Source: Microbacterium terrisoli (GTDB taxonomy: Bacteria; Actinomycetota; Actinomycetes; Actinomycetales; Microbacteriaceae). From it: a stretch of DNA of 64,000 nucleotides. The notes beneath the pieces are model-generated. The model had not been told where the DNA came from, did no database searches, and was given only the letters and a program-made list of their open reading frames with translations. Both the position numbers and the translations under genes were made by a program. The stretch spans positions 620,001 through 684,000 of the forward strand of contig NZ_CP133019.1 in the NCBI RefSeq assembly GCF_030866805.1. The letters run 5' to 3'. Below are positions 8,272 to 16,667 of this stretch, piece after piece (the stretch's first letter is position 1; every line of letters starts with the position of its first letter).

Positions 8272-9660
8272 CTACGGGCGGGGGATGCTGATCACCGTCC
8301 CGTTGCTGTCCCCGTCGAAGTCGCTGTTGGCGCTCGACAGGTACGTCGACGAGTCCGCGGTGACGTCAGTGACCGCGAATACCGTCGACTTGACCTTGTT
8401 CTTGAAGGAATCGCCGGCCAGAATGCACGCGCCGAATACGTCACTGGTGCAGGTCACCGTCGCGCTCTGTCCGCTGAACGTCCCGCTGACGGTCGCACCA
8501 GCGACGCCGAAACCGAGCGAGTTCCGGAGTGTGACGGCCACCTGCGGCTGCCATACGGCTGAGCCGACCGTGGTCACGTTCTCCAGGTTGAAGACGTGAT
8601 GCGTCACCGGTGCGGGTGTCGGTGTTGGGGCGGGCGTGGGCGTCGGAGTGGGCGTCGGTGTCGGTGTCGGCGTGGGCGCCGGCAGGTTCGGGTCGTAGAC
8701 AGTGACGCTCACACGTTCAGAACTCTCGAGCATCCCCAGCTTTGTTGCGTCGAACGCGACGAAAGACAGACTCGCCATGGAGTCGAAGGCGCTTCGCTCG
8801 CCCCCCATCAGACAGGTGCCGTCGGCGGAGGTGACGCAGTCCGTGAGATACGAGTAGCTGTCGGGGCCCTCGAAGTCACCGCGCACGCTGGCGCCGGAGA
8901 CGGGGGCTCCGGTCATGTCCGTGACCGTCACGGTCGCTCGCGGCACCCAGGCGCCGGCTCCGGTCGAGGTGATGCTGGCGTCGCTGGCACCGGCGATGTG
9001 AAGAGTCGACTCCGCGGGCGGGGCCGGGCACGTGACGCCGGTCTGGAAGAAGTTCGGAGCAGTCTCCGTGAGGCTGTACGCGAACCCCGTCGGGCCGAGC
9101 GGTTCGAGCGAGCCGGTGGCGTAGAGGAAGTTGCTGACAGGGTCGTACTCGACCAGGGGGCTGCCCTGCCCCGCGGTCCAATATGTGCACGTGAAGTAGT
9201 TGCCGGGCTTCATCACCAGCGCGGACTGTGTACGGCTGCCGAACACCGACGTGATGGTGTCGGGGCTGGAGACGGGGCCGGAGACCCGGTACGAGTGGGT
9301 GCTGCCGTCGGTGCCGGTGAAGGTCACCGAGGCGGTGCTCGTCGTGCTGAACTGGAAGGTGCCCGACGGTGCCGGACACCACGCGTCGGGATAGTCGGGG
9401 TAGACCTCGCACGTGGAGGTGTAGGTGCCGTCGGTGTTCATCGTGATCAGCCCGGTGCCGCCGTGCGCGACGGTCCATTGCCCGTCGATGCTGGTGATCG
9501 CCTGGGCAGGCTGCTGGGCGACCATCATGGCCACGCCGACAGCCAGGGCGGAGGCCAGAGCGAGTCCTGCGGCCAGTCGTCTGCGACCGAACCCGCGCCG
9601 TCCGGCGTCGGGGGGTTCGTCTTCGCCGGCGGTGCGGAGAGTGCGTGGTGCATTGAACAT
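8272..9660 (-). CDS. Secreted protein with Ig-like segments and Pro-Thr linker
   Basis: Function unknown. The 462-residue product starts at the ATG at 9660 behind AAGGGA. It has a signal peptide preceded by an unusually long basic N-region (GRRGFGRRRLAAGLALASAL...AQA, cleavage near residue 55). A domain starting SIDGQWTVAHGGTGLITMNTDGTYTSTC has many Cys and Thr/Ser residues. Two Ig-like segments (TGAPVSGASVRGDFEG and FGVAGATVSGTFSG) are separated by a Pro-Thr linker of about 20 residues. No LPXTG or C-terminal membrane anchor is seen, so it is probably released or loosely wall-bound. It is divergent from the regulator at 9798, with about 137 bases between them, so that regulator may control it. 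Confidence 0.75.
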   Translation of the reverse strand: MFNAPRTLRTAGEDEPPDAGRRGFGRRRLAAGLALASALAVGVAMMVAQQPAQAITSIDGQWTVAHGGTGLITMNTDGTYTSTCEVYPDYPDAWCPAPSGTFQFSTTSTASVTFTGTDGSTHSYRVSGPVSSPDTITSVFGSRTQSALVMKPGNYFTCTYWTAGQGSPLVEYDPVSNFLYATGSLEPLGPTGFAYSLTETAPNFFQTGVTCPAPPAESTLHIAGASDASITSTGAGAWVPRATVTVTDMTGAPVSGASVRGDFEGPDSYSYLTDCVTSADGTCLMGGERSAFDSMASLSFVAFDATKLGMLESSERVSVTVYDPNLPAPTPTPTPTPTPTPTPAPTPTPAPVTHHVFNLENVTTVGSAVWQPQVAVTLRNSLGFGVAGATVSGTFSGQSATVTCTSDVFGACILAGDSFKNKVKSTVFAVTDVTADSSTYLSSANSDFDGDSNGTVISIPRP

Positions 9661-9797
9661 GACGTTCCCTTCAGTCCTGGTCAGGAGCGGAGTGCCGCTG
9701 TGTGCGGGATCGCTTCTAATACCAACCAACTTGATTTTTAGAGTGTATTCCCTTTGAAGGTCCTGTCAATAGTGTTTGGTTATAGAATCTTGCCGTG

Positions 9798-10496
9798 ATG
9801 GGCGACGACTCTTCGCTGGATGCGGATGTGCTGGCCCGTCTGAGCGCTCTGGACGATCCGGTGCGTCAGCGTTTGTACGCCTACGTGCGCGACTGCGATC
9901 AGCCGCCGGGCAGAGACCAGGCCGCCGAAGCCGCGGGGATCAGTCGGAGTCTGGCCGCCTACCACTTGGACAAACTCGTGGATGCCGGTCTGTTGACCGT
10001 CGGCTACGCTCGACCGCCGGGACGCACCGGTCCGGGTGCCGGACGCCCCGCGAAGATCTACTTTCGCGCGGATCGAGATCTCGCGCTGACCGTGCCACCG
10101 CGCGACTATGAGCTGCTGGCGAGACTGCTGGTCTCCTCAGTCGGGCGAGATGCCACCGGAGCTGTGCGCGATGCCGTGAACCGGGCCGCATACGAAGCCG
10201 GCTGTGACGCCGGTGCCAGGTCTCCGGGCGACCTGCTCTCCGTCTTGAGCAGCTGCGGCTATCAGCCCCGCACCGCCGAAGACGACAGCATCGACCTGTG
10301 CAACTGCCCTTTCCATGCGCTCTCCGAAGAGCACAGAGACGTCGTATGCGGCCTCAACCTGCATCTGATCCAAGGCGTCCTCGACGGCGGGGACCATCAG
10401 CATGCGCATGCCGAAACCTCGTTCCGTCCTCATCGCTGCTGCGTCGTCATTCACAGCTCCCGACCCGACGAAGACCGAGCCGTCACCGAACCGTGA
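9798..10496 (+). CDS. HTH transcriptional regulator with C-terminal Cys cluster
   Basis: A 232-residue regulator resembling the COG2345/SufR-like group. The winged-helix domain is at the N-terminus (LDDPVRQRLYAYVRD through AAGISRSLAAYHLDKLVDAGLL and GAGRPAKIYF). The C-terminal part has the family's Cys pattern, DLCNCPFHAL, VVCGLNLHL and HRCCVVI, which in characterised relatives binds an Fe-S cluster; cluster binding here is inferred. GTG at 9795 or ATG at 9798 could be the start; neither has a clear Shine-Dalgarno. It is divergent from the secreted-protein gene. The C-terminal tail after RCCVVIHS is short. Confidence 0.8.
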   Translation: MGDDSSLDADVLARLSALDDPVRQRLYAYVRDCDQPPGRDQAAEAAGISRSLAAYHLDKLVDAGLLTVGYARPPGRTGPGAGRPAKIYFRADRDLALTVPPRDYELLARLLVSSVGRDATGAVRDAVNRAAYEAGCDAGARSPGDLLSVLSSCGYQPRTAEDDSIDLCNCPFHALSEEHRDVVCGLNLHLIQGVLDGGDHQHAHAETSFRPHRCCVVIHSSRPDEDRAVTEP

Positions 10497-10567
10497 GGGC
10501 GCCCGGCGCGGGTGGGTTGATGCGCCACGGTCGGGTGCGACGGCTGCCCAGGAGGGCACGTGTCTGG

Positions 10568-10596
10568 TTGCCGGGTGCTCACGGGTAACGTATACT
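10568..10596 (+). promoter_or_regulatory. Sigma70-type promoter of the infA/alpha operon
   Basis: TTGCCG (10568-10573), a 17-base spacer and TATACT (10591-10596) make a near-consensus housekeeping promoter. It lies about 130 bases upstream of the infA start, leaving a leader of roughly 120 nt. The position just before infA-rpmJ-rpsM-rpsK-rpoA-rplQ fits a strong growth-linked promoter. No experiment supports the exact transcription start. Confidence 0.8.
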
Positions 10597-10726
10597 AACT
10601 CTTTGGTGCCTTGCGCCTTTTTCGGCGTGTCTCCTTGCGGTGTCTCCTCTGGAGTTCCCCCGCAGAGCCGGCACCACTCAACCACCCACCGCAGACCGAC
10701 CGGTCTGCAGAATCGATAGCGAGGCT

Positions 10727-10948
10727 ATGGCCAAAAAAGACGGTGTCATCGAGATCGAGGGCACGATCTCCGAGGCTCTGCCCAACGCGATGTTCCGCGT
10801 CGAGCTGAGCAACGGACACAAGGTGCTCGCGACCATCTCGGGCAAGATGCGGCAGAACTACATCCGCATCATCCCCGAGGACCGCGTGGTCGTGGAGCTC
10901 AGCCCCTACGACCTGACCCGCGGCCGCATCGTCTACCGCTACCGCTAG
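10727..10948 (+). CDS. infA: Translation initiation factor IF-1
   Basis: IF-1 binds the 30S A site during initiation. The 73-residue OB-fold protein starts [19 protein letters not shown] and ends [13 protein letters not shown], the standard length and sequence pattern. The ATG at 10727 is preferred to the longer frame opening at 10640 because the upstream residues lie in the leader and IF-1 never extends that way. It is the first gene after the promoter at 10568-10596. Confidence 0.98.
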   Translation: MAKKDGVIEIEGTISEALPNAMFRVELSNGHKVLATISGKMRQNYIRIIPEDRVVVELSPYDLTRGRIVYRYR

Positions 10949-11017
10949 ACCGGTCGAGAAGTAACGCCCCGGGCACATCGCGTGCCCGCCCGGCGAAGAC
11001 AGCGAACAGGAAACACC

Positions 11018-11134
11018 ATGAAGGTTCAGCCCTCCGTCAAGCGCATCTGCGATCACTGCAAGGTGATCCGCCGCCACGGCCGCGTGATGGTCATCTGCAA
11101 GGCCAACCCGCGTCACAAGCAGCGCCAAGGTTGA
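11018..11134 (+). CDS. rpmJ: 50S ribosomal protein L36
   Basis: A 38-residue zinc-ribbon L36, read directly from the sequence: [19 protein letters not shown] and onward to PRHKQRQG. The four zinc ligands of the Cys-plus form are present (Cys11, Cys14, Cys27 and His32). A good Shine-Dalgarno (ACAGGAAAC) precedes the ATG. It lies in the usual infA-rpmJ-rpsM order, 69 bases after infA. Confidence 0.97.
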   Translation: MKVQPSVKRICDHCKVIRRHGRVMVICKANPRHKQRQG

Positions 11135-11139
11135 CGTGA

Positions 11140-11165
11140 CGGGATGCCGCGGCTGCGGCATCCCG
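11140..11165 (+). terminator. Hairpin between rpmJ and rpsM
   Basis: Arms 11140-11150 and 11155-11165 form a perfect 11-bp stem (CGGGATGCCGC) with a four-base loop, six bases after the rpmJ stop. There is no T-run. It is inside a conserved operon, so partial termination or mRNA processing is more likely than full termination. The 150-base rpmJ-rpsM spacer also holds a G/C-rich stretch (11206-11244) able to fold. Confidence 0.55.
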
Positions 11166-11285
11166 CGGATACAACTCAATAACACGACACAGGCAGGATC
11201 AGAACCCCGCGAGGGGGGACACCCCGGGGCGGAGGCCCGGGCACCGATCCTGCTCCACACCTCCACCAACTCCTAGGAGAGCCGC

Positions 11286-11660
11286 ATGGCACGTCTTGCC
11301 GGCGTTGACATCCCGCGCGATAAGCGCGTGGTGATCGCCCTGACCTACATCTACGGGATCGGCCGCACTCGCTCGAACGAGATCCTCAAGGCGACTGAGA
11401 TCGACGAGAACATCCGCGTCAAGGACTTGACCGACGACCAGCTCGTCGCGCTCCGCGACCACATCGAAGGCACCTACAAGGTGGAAGGCGACCTGCGCCG
11501 CGAGGTGGCCGCCGACATCCGCCGCAAGGTCGAAATCGGCTCGTACGAGGGTGTGCGCCACCGCCGTGGCCTGCCCGTGCGCGGCCAGCGCACCAAGACG
11601 AACGCGCGTACCCGCAAGGGCCCGAAGCGCACCGTCGCCGGCAAGAAGAAGGCGCGCTGA
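11286..11660 (+). CDS. rpsM: 30S ribosomal protein S13
   Basis: S13 lies in the 30S head and contacts L5 and tRNA. The 124-residue product starts [26 protein letters not shown] and ends with the basic tail [30 protein letters not shown]. Normal length. AGGAGAGCCGC before the ATG includes a strong Shine-Dalgarno. rpsK follows after 35 bases. Confidence 0.98.
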   Translation: MARLAGVDIPRDKRVVIALTYIYGIGRTRSNEILKATEIDENIRVKDLTDDQLVALRDHIEGTYKVEGDLRREVAADIRRKVEIGSYEGVRHRRGLPVRGQRTKTNARTRKGPKRTVAGKKKAR

Positions 11661-11695
11661 CAGGCGCCCGGGCAAAGGTTTAGGAGAACACACCC

Positions 11696-12094
11696 ATGGC
11701 ACAGGCCAAGTCCGCAGCGCGCAAGCCGCGCCGCAAGGAAAAGAAGAACATCGCGTTGGGCCAGGCCCACATCAAGTCGACGTTCAACAACACGATCGTC
11801 TCGATCACCGATCCGTCGGGCGCCGTCATCAGCTGGGCGTCGTCGGGCGGCGTGGGCTTCAAGGGCTCGCGCAAGTCGACCCCGTACGCGGCCGGCATGG
11901 CCGCCGAGTCGGCCGCCCGCCAGGCCGCCGACCACGGTGTCAAGAAGGTCGACGTATTCGTCAAGGGTCCGGGCTCGGGCCGCGAGACCGCGATCCGCTC
12001 GCTGCAGGCCGCAGGCCTCGAGGTGGGCTCGATCCAGGACGTGACGCCGCAGGCGCACAACGGCTGCCGCCCGCCGAAGCGCCGCCGGGTCTGA
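11696..12094 (+). CDS. rpsK: 30S ribosomal protein S11
   Basis: S11 sits on the 30S platform. The 132-residue product has a short basic N-terminus ([18 protein letters not shown]), then [28 protein letters not shown] and the C-terminal [10 protein letters not shown], all characteristic. TTTAGGAGAA supplies the Shine-Dalgarno. It lies between rpsM and rpoA; an rpsD gene, sometimes found here in other bacteria, is absent. Confidence 0.98.
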   Translation: MAQAKSAARKPRRKEKKNIALGQAHIKSTFNNTIVSITDPSGAVISWASSGGVGFKGSRKSTPYAAGMAAESAARQAADHGVKKVDVFVKGPGSGRETAIRSLQAAGLEVGSIQDVTPQAHNGCRPPKRRRV

Positions 12095-12100
12095 GAACGT

Positions 12101-12134
12101 GATGCCGGATGCCTCATGCGGGGCGTCCGGCATC
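12101..12134 (+). terminator. Hairpin between rpsK and rpoA
   Basis: Arms 12101-12113 and 12122-12134 pair over 13 bp with one G-U pair; the loop is eight bases. It lies six bases after the rpsK stop. It shares the GGATGCC/GGCATCC core with hairpins at 8131-8174 and 11140-11165. It sits inside the alpha operon, so probably modulates rather than ends transcription. Confidence 0.5.
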
Positions 12135-12240
12135 CCCGTGCTTTCCGGATGCCCGGGTTCGTGGCATCCCTCGGAGAAAACTCAATACCTACCCACTGCA
12201 CGTGTCATATAGCGGGCACGTCGCACGAAAGGAACACATA

Positions 12241-13239
12241 GTGCTCATTGCACAGCGTCCCACCCTGAACGAGGAGAAGCTCGGAGAGTTCCGTAGCCGC
12301 TTCGTGATCGAGCCGCTCGAGCCTGGCTTCGGCTACACGATCGGCAATGCGCTGCGTCGCAGCCTCCTGTCCTCGATTCCGGGAGCGGCCGTCACCAGCA
12401 TCCGCATCGACGGCGTCCTCCACGAGTTCAGCACCATCCCCGGTGTGAAAGAGGACGTCACCGAGATCATCCTGAACATCAAGCAGCTCGTCGTCTCGAG
12501 CGAGCGCGATGAGCCCATCACCGCGTACCTGCGCAAGACCGGTGCCGGCGAAGTCACCGCCGCCGACATCTCGGCCCCGGCTGGTGTCGAGGTGCACAAC
12601 CCTGAGCTGGTCATCGCGACGCTGAACGACACGGCGCGCTTCGAGCTGGAGCTGACGATCGAACGCGGCCGCGGCTATGTCTCGGCCACGCAGAACCGCA
12701 ACGAGTACGCCGAGGCCGGCCAGGTGCCGATCGACTCGATCTACTCGCCCGTGCTCAAGGTCAGCTACCGTGTCGACGCCACCCGCGCCGGCGAGCGCAC
12801 CGACTTCGACAAGCTGGTGCTGGATGTCGAGACGAAGCCGGCGATCTCGCCGCGCGACGCCGTGGCCTCTGCCGGCCGCACCCTGACCGAGCTGTTCGGT
12901 CTGGCGCGCGAGCTGAACGTCGACGCTGAAGGCATCGAGATCGGGGCCGCCCCGGTCGAGACCGTCGCGTCCACCGAGCTGTCGATGCCCATCGAGGACC
13001 TCGACCTGTCGGTGCGGTCGTACAACTGCCTGAAGCGCGAAGGCATCAACACCGTCTCGGAGCTGGTCGCCCTCTCTGAGACGCAGCTGATGAACATCCG
13101 CAACTTCGGTCAGAAGTCGGTCGACGAGGTGCGCGACAAGCTCGTCTCGCTCGGCCTGTCGCTGAAGGACTCCGTGCCCGGATTCGACGGTGCGCACTTC
13201 TACGGCGGGTATGACGACGAGTCGTCCGAGAACGCCTGA
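12241..13239 (+). CDS. rpoA: RNA polymerase alpha subunit
   Basis: The alpha dimer scaffolds RNA polymerase assembly, and its C-terminal domain contacts promoters and activators. The GTG at 12241 is chosen: AAAGGAACACATA precedes it and the product then begins [18 protein letters not shown] as expected; the longer in-frame opening at 12109 lies in the spacer. The product is 332 residues, with the N-terminal domain ([25 protein letters not shown]) and the alpha-CTD helix-hairpin-helix region ([19 protein letters not shown] through [16 protein letters not shown]). Confidence 0.98.
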   Translation: MLIAQRPTLNEEKLGEFRSRFVIEPLEPGFGYTIGNALRRSLLSSIPGAAVTSIRIDGVLHEFSTIPGVKEDVTEIILNIKQLVVSSERDEPITAYLRKTGAGEVTAADISAPAGVEVHNPELVIATLNDTARFELELTIERGRGYVSATQNRNEYAEAGQVPIDSIYSPVLKVSYRVDATRAGERTDFDKLVLDVETKPAISPRDAVASAGRTLTELFGLARELNVDAEGIEIGAAPVETVASTELSMPIEDLDLSVRSYNCLKREGINTVSELVALSETQLMNIRNFGQKSVDEVRDKLVSLGLSLKDSVPGFDGAHFYGGYDDESSENA

Positions 13240-13269
13240 TCTTCTTCTTTCACACTGGAGTAACTGAGA

Positions 13270-13872
13270 ATGCCTAAGCCCACCAAGGGACCCCGCCTCG
13301 GAGGCGGCCCCGCCCACGAGCGCCTGCTGCTTGCGAACCTCGCCGCCGCGCTGTTCACGCACAAATCGATCAAGACGACCGAGACGAAGGCCAAGCGCCT
13401 GCGCCCCCTCGCCGAGCGACTGATCACGTTCGCCAAGCGCGGCGACCTGCACGCCCGTCGCCGGGTGCTGTCGGTCATCGGTGACAAAGAGGTCGTGCAC
13501 GTCCTGTTCACCGAGATCGCGCCGCTGGTGGCCGACCGTGAGGGCGGCTACACCCGCATCACGAAGGTCGGCAACCGCAAGGGCGACAACGCTCCGATGG
13601 CCGTGATCGAGCTCGTGCTCGAGCCGGTCACGAAGAAGTCGACGCCGGTGAAGAAGTCTTCTGCGAAGAAGGCCGAGAAGCCGGCTGAAGAAGCACCTGC
13701 CGAGGAGGCTCCTGTCGAGGAGGCTCCCGCTGAGGAGGCTCCGGTCGAAGAGGCCGCCGCCGAGGAGGCTCCCGTCGAAGAGGCCGCCGCTGCTGAGGCG
13801 GCCGAGGCTCCGACAGAGGATGCCGCCGCCGACGCTCCCGCCGAGGAAGCCAAGGACGAGAAGGCCGAGTAA
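13270..13872 (+). CDS. rplQ: 50S ribosomal protein L17 with acidic Ala-Glu repeat tail
   Basis: L17 lies near the peptide exit tunnel. The first 120 or so residues are the conserved core ([21 protein letters not shown], then [23 protein letters not shown]). A tail of about 80 residues follows: a Lys-rich hinge and then tandem EEAP-V/A-type units, strongly acidic and low complexity. Most bacterial L17 proteins are about 120 residues; an acidic tail is known in actinobacteria, but the repetitive length suggests it varies between strains. A strong terminator follows 17 bases after the stop, closing the alpha operon. Confidence 0.97.
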   Translation: MPKPTKGPRLGGGPAHERLLLANLAAALFTHKSIKTTETKAKRLRPLAERLITFAKRGDLHARRRVLSVIGDKEVVHVLFTEIAPLVADREGGYTRITKVGNRKGDNAPMAVIELVLEPVTKKSTPVKKSSAKKAEKPAEEAPAEEAPVEEAPAEEAPVEEAAAEEAPVEEAAAAEAAEAPTEDAAADAPAEEAKDEKAE

Positions 13873-13889
13873 GCCTCCCTCGCACCGCA

Positions 13890-13927
13890 GACGAGACCCG
13901 CGAGCCGAGAAGCTCGCGGGTCTCGTC
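13890..13927 (+). terminator. Terminator after rplQ
   Basis: Arms 13890-13905 and 13912-13927 form a perfect 16-bp GC-rich stem around a six-base loop. It lies between the 3' ends of rplQ (+) and the acyltransferase gene (-), so it can act as a bidirectional terminator. Confidence 0.87.
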
Positions 13928-13981
13928 ATTCCTGCTGGCGCGGCTGCAGGGGCCGTCTGCCGGTCGCCCCTGCCTGCGACG

Positions 13982-15952
13982 TCAGTCCACGGCCGCCAAC
14001 GCGTATGCGCGCAGGAGCATGTACTCGCGCTCCTGGGCCCTGCGCAGCTGCACCTGGGTGAGCGCGTCGGCCACGGTCTGCGCATAGATCTTGCCGCCGG
14101 CTTCGCCGGGGTGGATCTCATCGCCGGCGAGCAGGTCGCGGTGCGGGCGGATCGCCGCATCCCAATCGGCGACGACGACATCCGGGTGCGCCGCGGCATA
14201 CTTCTGCAGATCGCGGTTCACCCCGGGAATCCACGACCGCGGCGCCGATGCCGTGACGAGGATCAGTGTCCGCTGCGGGCCGAGCGTCTGTCGGACGAGA
14301 TCGAGCGAGTGCTCGTCGATGGCGCCGTTGGTGCCCAGCCCGATGACGACGTACGGCCGCAGCCGGCCACTGTCGGCCAACGCAGAGATGATTCTCGGTG
14401 CGGCATACATCGACCGAGACACCTTCGCGTCGATCAGGATGCCGGGAAAGCGCGCGACGAGGGCAGGAGCGGCCGCGAGCATCACCGAGTCGCCGATGGC
14501 GTCGATCTCACGCCCTTCGGTTGCCGTCGGGGTCGCCGACGCGCTCGTCTGGGCCGTTGACGCGTCGTCGTCGGCCAGCAGCGGGGGATGCGGTGAGGGC
14601 GCGGACTGTGCGAGTGCCTGCTGTCCGGCGCGCACGGCATCCTGCCCCGATGAGGCCTCGGGGGCGACGGCGATCGCCGCCGTCGTGCCGGCGATGACCA
14701 TGGCGGCCAGCGCCACGATTCCGACTCCGCGCAGCCGCGCTGCGGGTGCGCCGGCCAGTCTGGCCCCAAGCGCGCGCACACTCGGCCACAGCCCGAGCCG
14801 CCGGATCGGCTGCTCCACGAGACGGTACGACAGCGCTGCGATCACGAGGGTGAGCACGAACACGACCGGGCCGACCCACGGCGGCAGCGACTCTGAAGCC
14901 GCGCTCGTGCCGGTCATGGCCACGATGAGCACGAACAGGGGCCAGTGCCAGAGATAGATGCCGTACGAGCGATCGCCGATCCAGCGCAGCACCGGCGTGT
15001 CCAGGGCGCCGCCGATCCGTGACGCCGGCACCACCGAGACGGCGATCAGCAGGCCGGACAACCCCACCGCCAGCAGGAGCGTCCCCGGGAAGGTCGAGGC
15101 ATCCGCGTGCTCGGGCAGTGCCGCCGTCACCACGAGACCCACGATCGCGACGACACCCACGGCGGTGCCGGCGCGGCGGGTGACGGGATGCCGCAGCCAC
15201 GCGGCATCCGAGGTCACGACACGTTGCAGGCCGAACGCGAGCGCCACGCCCAGCAGCAGCCCGAACGCGTGGGAGTCGGTGCCGAAATACGCCCGGGTGA
15301 GACCGGAGCCGACGAGCGTCGACATCCACCAGGCTGACGCTGCGGCGCCCGCGATCGCGATCGCCGTGCGCACCCACCGATTCGGGATCAGCATCACCAG
15401 CAGGAACAGCAACGGCCACAGGGCGTAGAACTGCTCCTCGACGGCGAGCGACCAGAGATTGCGCAGCAGTTCGGGGGTGTCTGCGGTGAAGTAGTCGGCA
15501 CTGCCGGCGACCGACACCCAGTTGTAGCTGAAGGTGGCAGCCCCCAGCACCTGCCAGCCGAGGCGCACGAGCACGTCGCCGCCGATGATCCAGGCCCACG
15601 TCGCCGTCACGGTGACCACCAGTGCCAGAGCCGGCAGCAGGCGCCGCGCACGACGGCGCCAGAACCCCACCAGGGCGATGGATCCGGTGCGGTCGCGTTC
15701 TCGCAGCAGCAGCGAGGTGATGAGGAACCCACTGATGACGAAGAAGACGTCCACGCCCACGAATCCGGACTGCAGGATCCACCCGGGGAACAGGTGGTAG
15801 GCCAGCACGAGCAGCACCGCGATCGCTCGCAGTCCGTCCAGGCCCGTGAACCGGGCGCGCCCGACCTGCGCGGTCTCCGACGCGGATGCGGCCGGGCGCG
15901 CAGACAGAGCAGTGGCAGACTTCATCATGACGGGAGGCAGGTCGCCGCGCAC
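13982..15952 (-). CDS. Acyltransferase 3 family protein with SGNH domain (OatA-like)
   Basis: Predicted membrane O-acetyltransferase modifying a cell-envelope polymer. The 656-residue protein has about ten membrane segments in an acyltransferase-3 domain (GLDGLRAIAVLLVLAYHLFP with the catalytic His, FVISGFLIT, WSLAVEEQFYALWPLL). A low-complexity periplasmic linker leads to a C-terminal SGNH hydrolase-like domain with GDSVML (nucleophile Ser), GLGTNG and DEIHP (Asp/His). This two-part architecture matches peptidoglycan or polysaccharide O-acetyltransferases. The exact start is uncertain; internal ATGs at 15928 and 15925 are alternatives because no clear Shine-Dalgarno was seen. Confidence 0.88.
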   Translation of the reverse strand: MRGDLPPVMMKSATALSARPAASASETAQVGRARFTGLDGLRAIAVLLVLAYHLFPGWILQSGFVGVDVFFVISGFLITSLLLRERDRTGSIALVGFWRRRARRLLPALALVVTVTATWAWIIGGDVLVRLGWQVLGAATFSYNWVSVAGSADYFTADTPELLRNLWSLAVEEQFYALWPLLFLLVMLIPNRWVRTAIAIAGAAASAWWMSTLVGSGLTRAYFGTDSHAFGLLLGVALAFGLQRVVTSDAAWLRHPVTRRAGTAVGVVAIVGLVVTAALPEHADASTFPGTLLLAVGLSGLLIAVSVVPASRIGGALDTPVLRWIGDRSYGIYLWHWPLFVLIVAMTGTSAASESLPPWVGPVVFVLTLVIAALSYRLVEQPIRRLGLWPSVRALGARLAGAPAARLRGVGIVALAAMVIAGTTAAIAVAPEASSGQDAVRAGQQALAQSAPSPHPPLLADDDASTAQTSASATPTATEGREIDAIGDSVMLAAAPALVARFPGILIDAKVSRSMYAAPRIISALADSGRLRPYVVIGLGTNGAIDEHSLDLVRQTLGPQRTLILVTASAPRSWIPGVNRDLQKYAAAHPDVVVADWDAAIRPHRDLLAGDEIHPGEAGGKIYAQTVADALTQVQLRRAQEREYMLLRAYALAAVD

Positions 15953-16051
15953 CCCCGTGGCGGGACGTCCGAGTCGATTCTACGGGGGTCGGCTGAGTAC
16001 GGGAGGCGCGGCGGGCCGCGCCGTGTGAAGTCGATGAGAGAGCAGCGTGCG

Positions 16052-16645
16052 ATGTCGGCGAGCAGACCGCGCATCGTGAGAGGGGACACCGCCGTGGACG
16101 AGGCATCCGGCACGCTGATCAGGTTCGCCGAACGACCGGTGACCGCGTGGGCGAACGGCCAGGGCGAGACGGTCGTGCTCTGGCGTACGCCTGCCGAAGG
16201 TGACCCGGATGTGCGGCTGAGCATCGCGACCGTCAGCCGCAGCGGTCCGTTCTCGAGCCTGCCGGGCATCGACAGGATGCTGATGCCTCTCGCTGAACCG
16301 GGTCTGACGCTGCGTATCGGCGACTCGAGCCGTCACGTCGCACAGTACGATGCGGTCGCCTTCGCCGGAGAAGACGAGGTCGCGAGCGTCGAGGTGACCC
16401 AGCCGGGATTCGATCTGAATCTGATGGTGCGCCGCGGCGTCGGCGTACCACGACTGGCCGCTGTCCGCGTGGATGGCTCGGTTCGCGTCGACCTGCCGGG
16501 ATTGGTCGCTGTGATCGCCCTGGCCGGTGATGTTCATCGAGCGGGGCAGCACCTCGCCTTCGGCGACACTGTGCTCGCCGGTGCCGGCTCGGGCGCTGTC
16601 ACCCTGACCGGGGACGGCCGGGTGGCTGTCGCGAGCCTGGGCTGA
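16052..16645 (+). CDS. HutD/Ves family protein
   Basis: A cupin-like protein of the HutD/Ves family; members appear near histidine-utilisation or stress genes, but biochemical roles are poorly defined. From ATG 16052 the product is 197 residues, close to family length. The recognisable part is RFAERPVTAWANGQGETVVLWRTP followed by RLSIATVSRSGPFSSLPGIDRMLMPL, the HutD signature. Upstream ATG 16034 and GTG 16025 are in frame and cannot be excluded. No hut genes are nearby. It is divergent from the acyltransferase and ends 22 bases before truA. Confidence 0.8.
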   Translation: MSASRPRIVRGDTAVDEASGTLIRFAERPVTAWANGQGETVVLWRTPAEGDPDVRLSIATVSRSGPFSSLPGIDRMLMPLAEPGLTLRIGDSSRHVAQYDAVAFAGEDEVASVEVTQPGFDLNLMVRRGVGVPRLAAVRVDGSVRVDLPGLVAVIALAGDVHRAGQHLAFGDTVLAGAGSGAVTLTGDGRVAVASLG

Positions 16646-16667
16646 GGGCGCCGATAGGCTGAATGGC

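Noticed and set aside
8640..8690. Microsatellite or regulatory repeat
   Set aside because: The short GT/GGC-rich repeat is explained by the Pro-Thr linker of the secreted protein read on the minus strand.
12205..14199. Long minus-strand open frame (664 codons) across rpoA and rplQ
   Set aside because: It is antisense to two certain genes, has low-complexity Leu/Gly/Arg/Asp content and no recognisable domain. High GC makes such shadows common.
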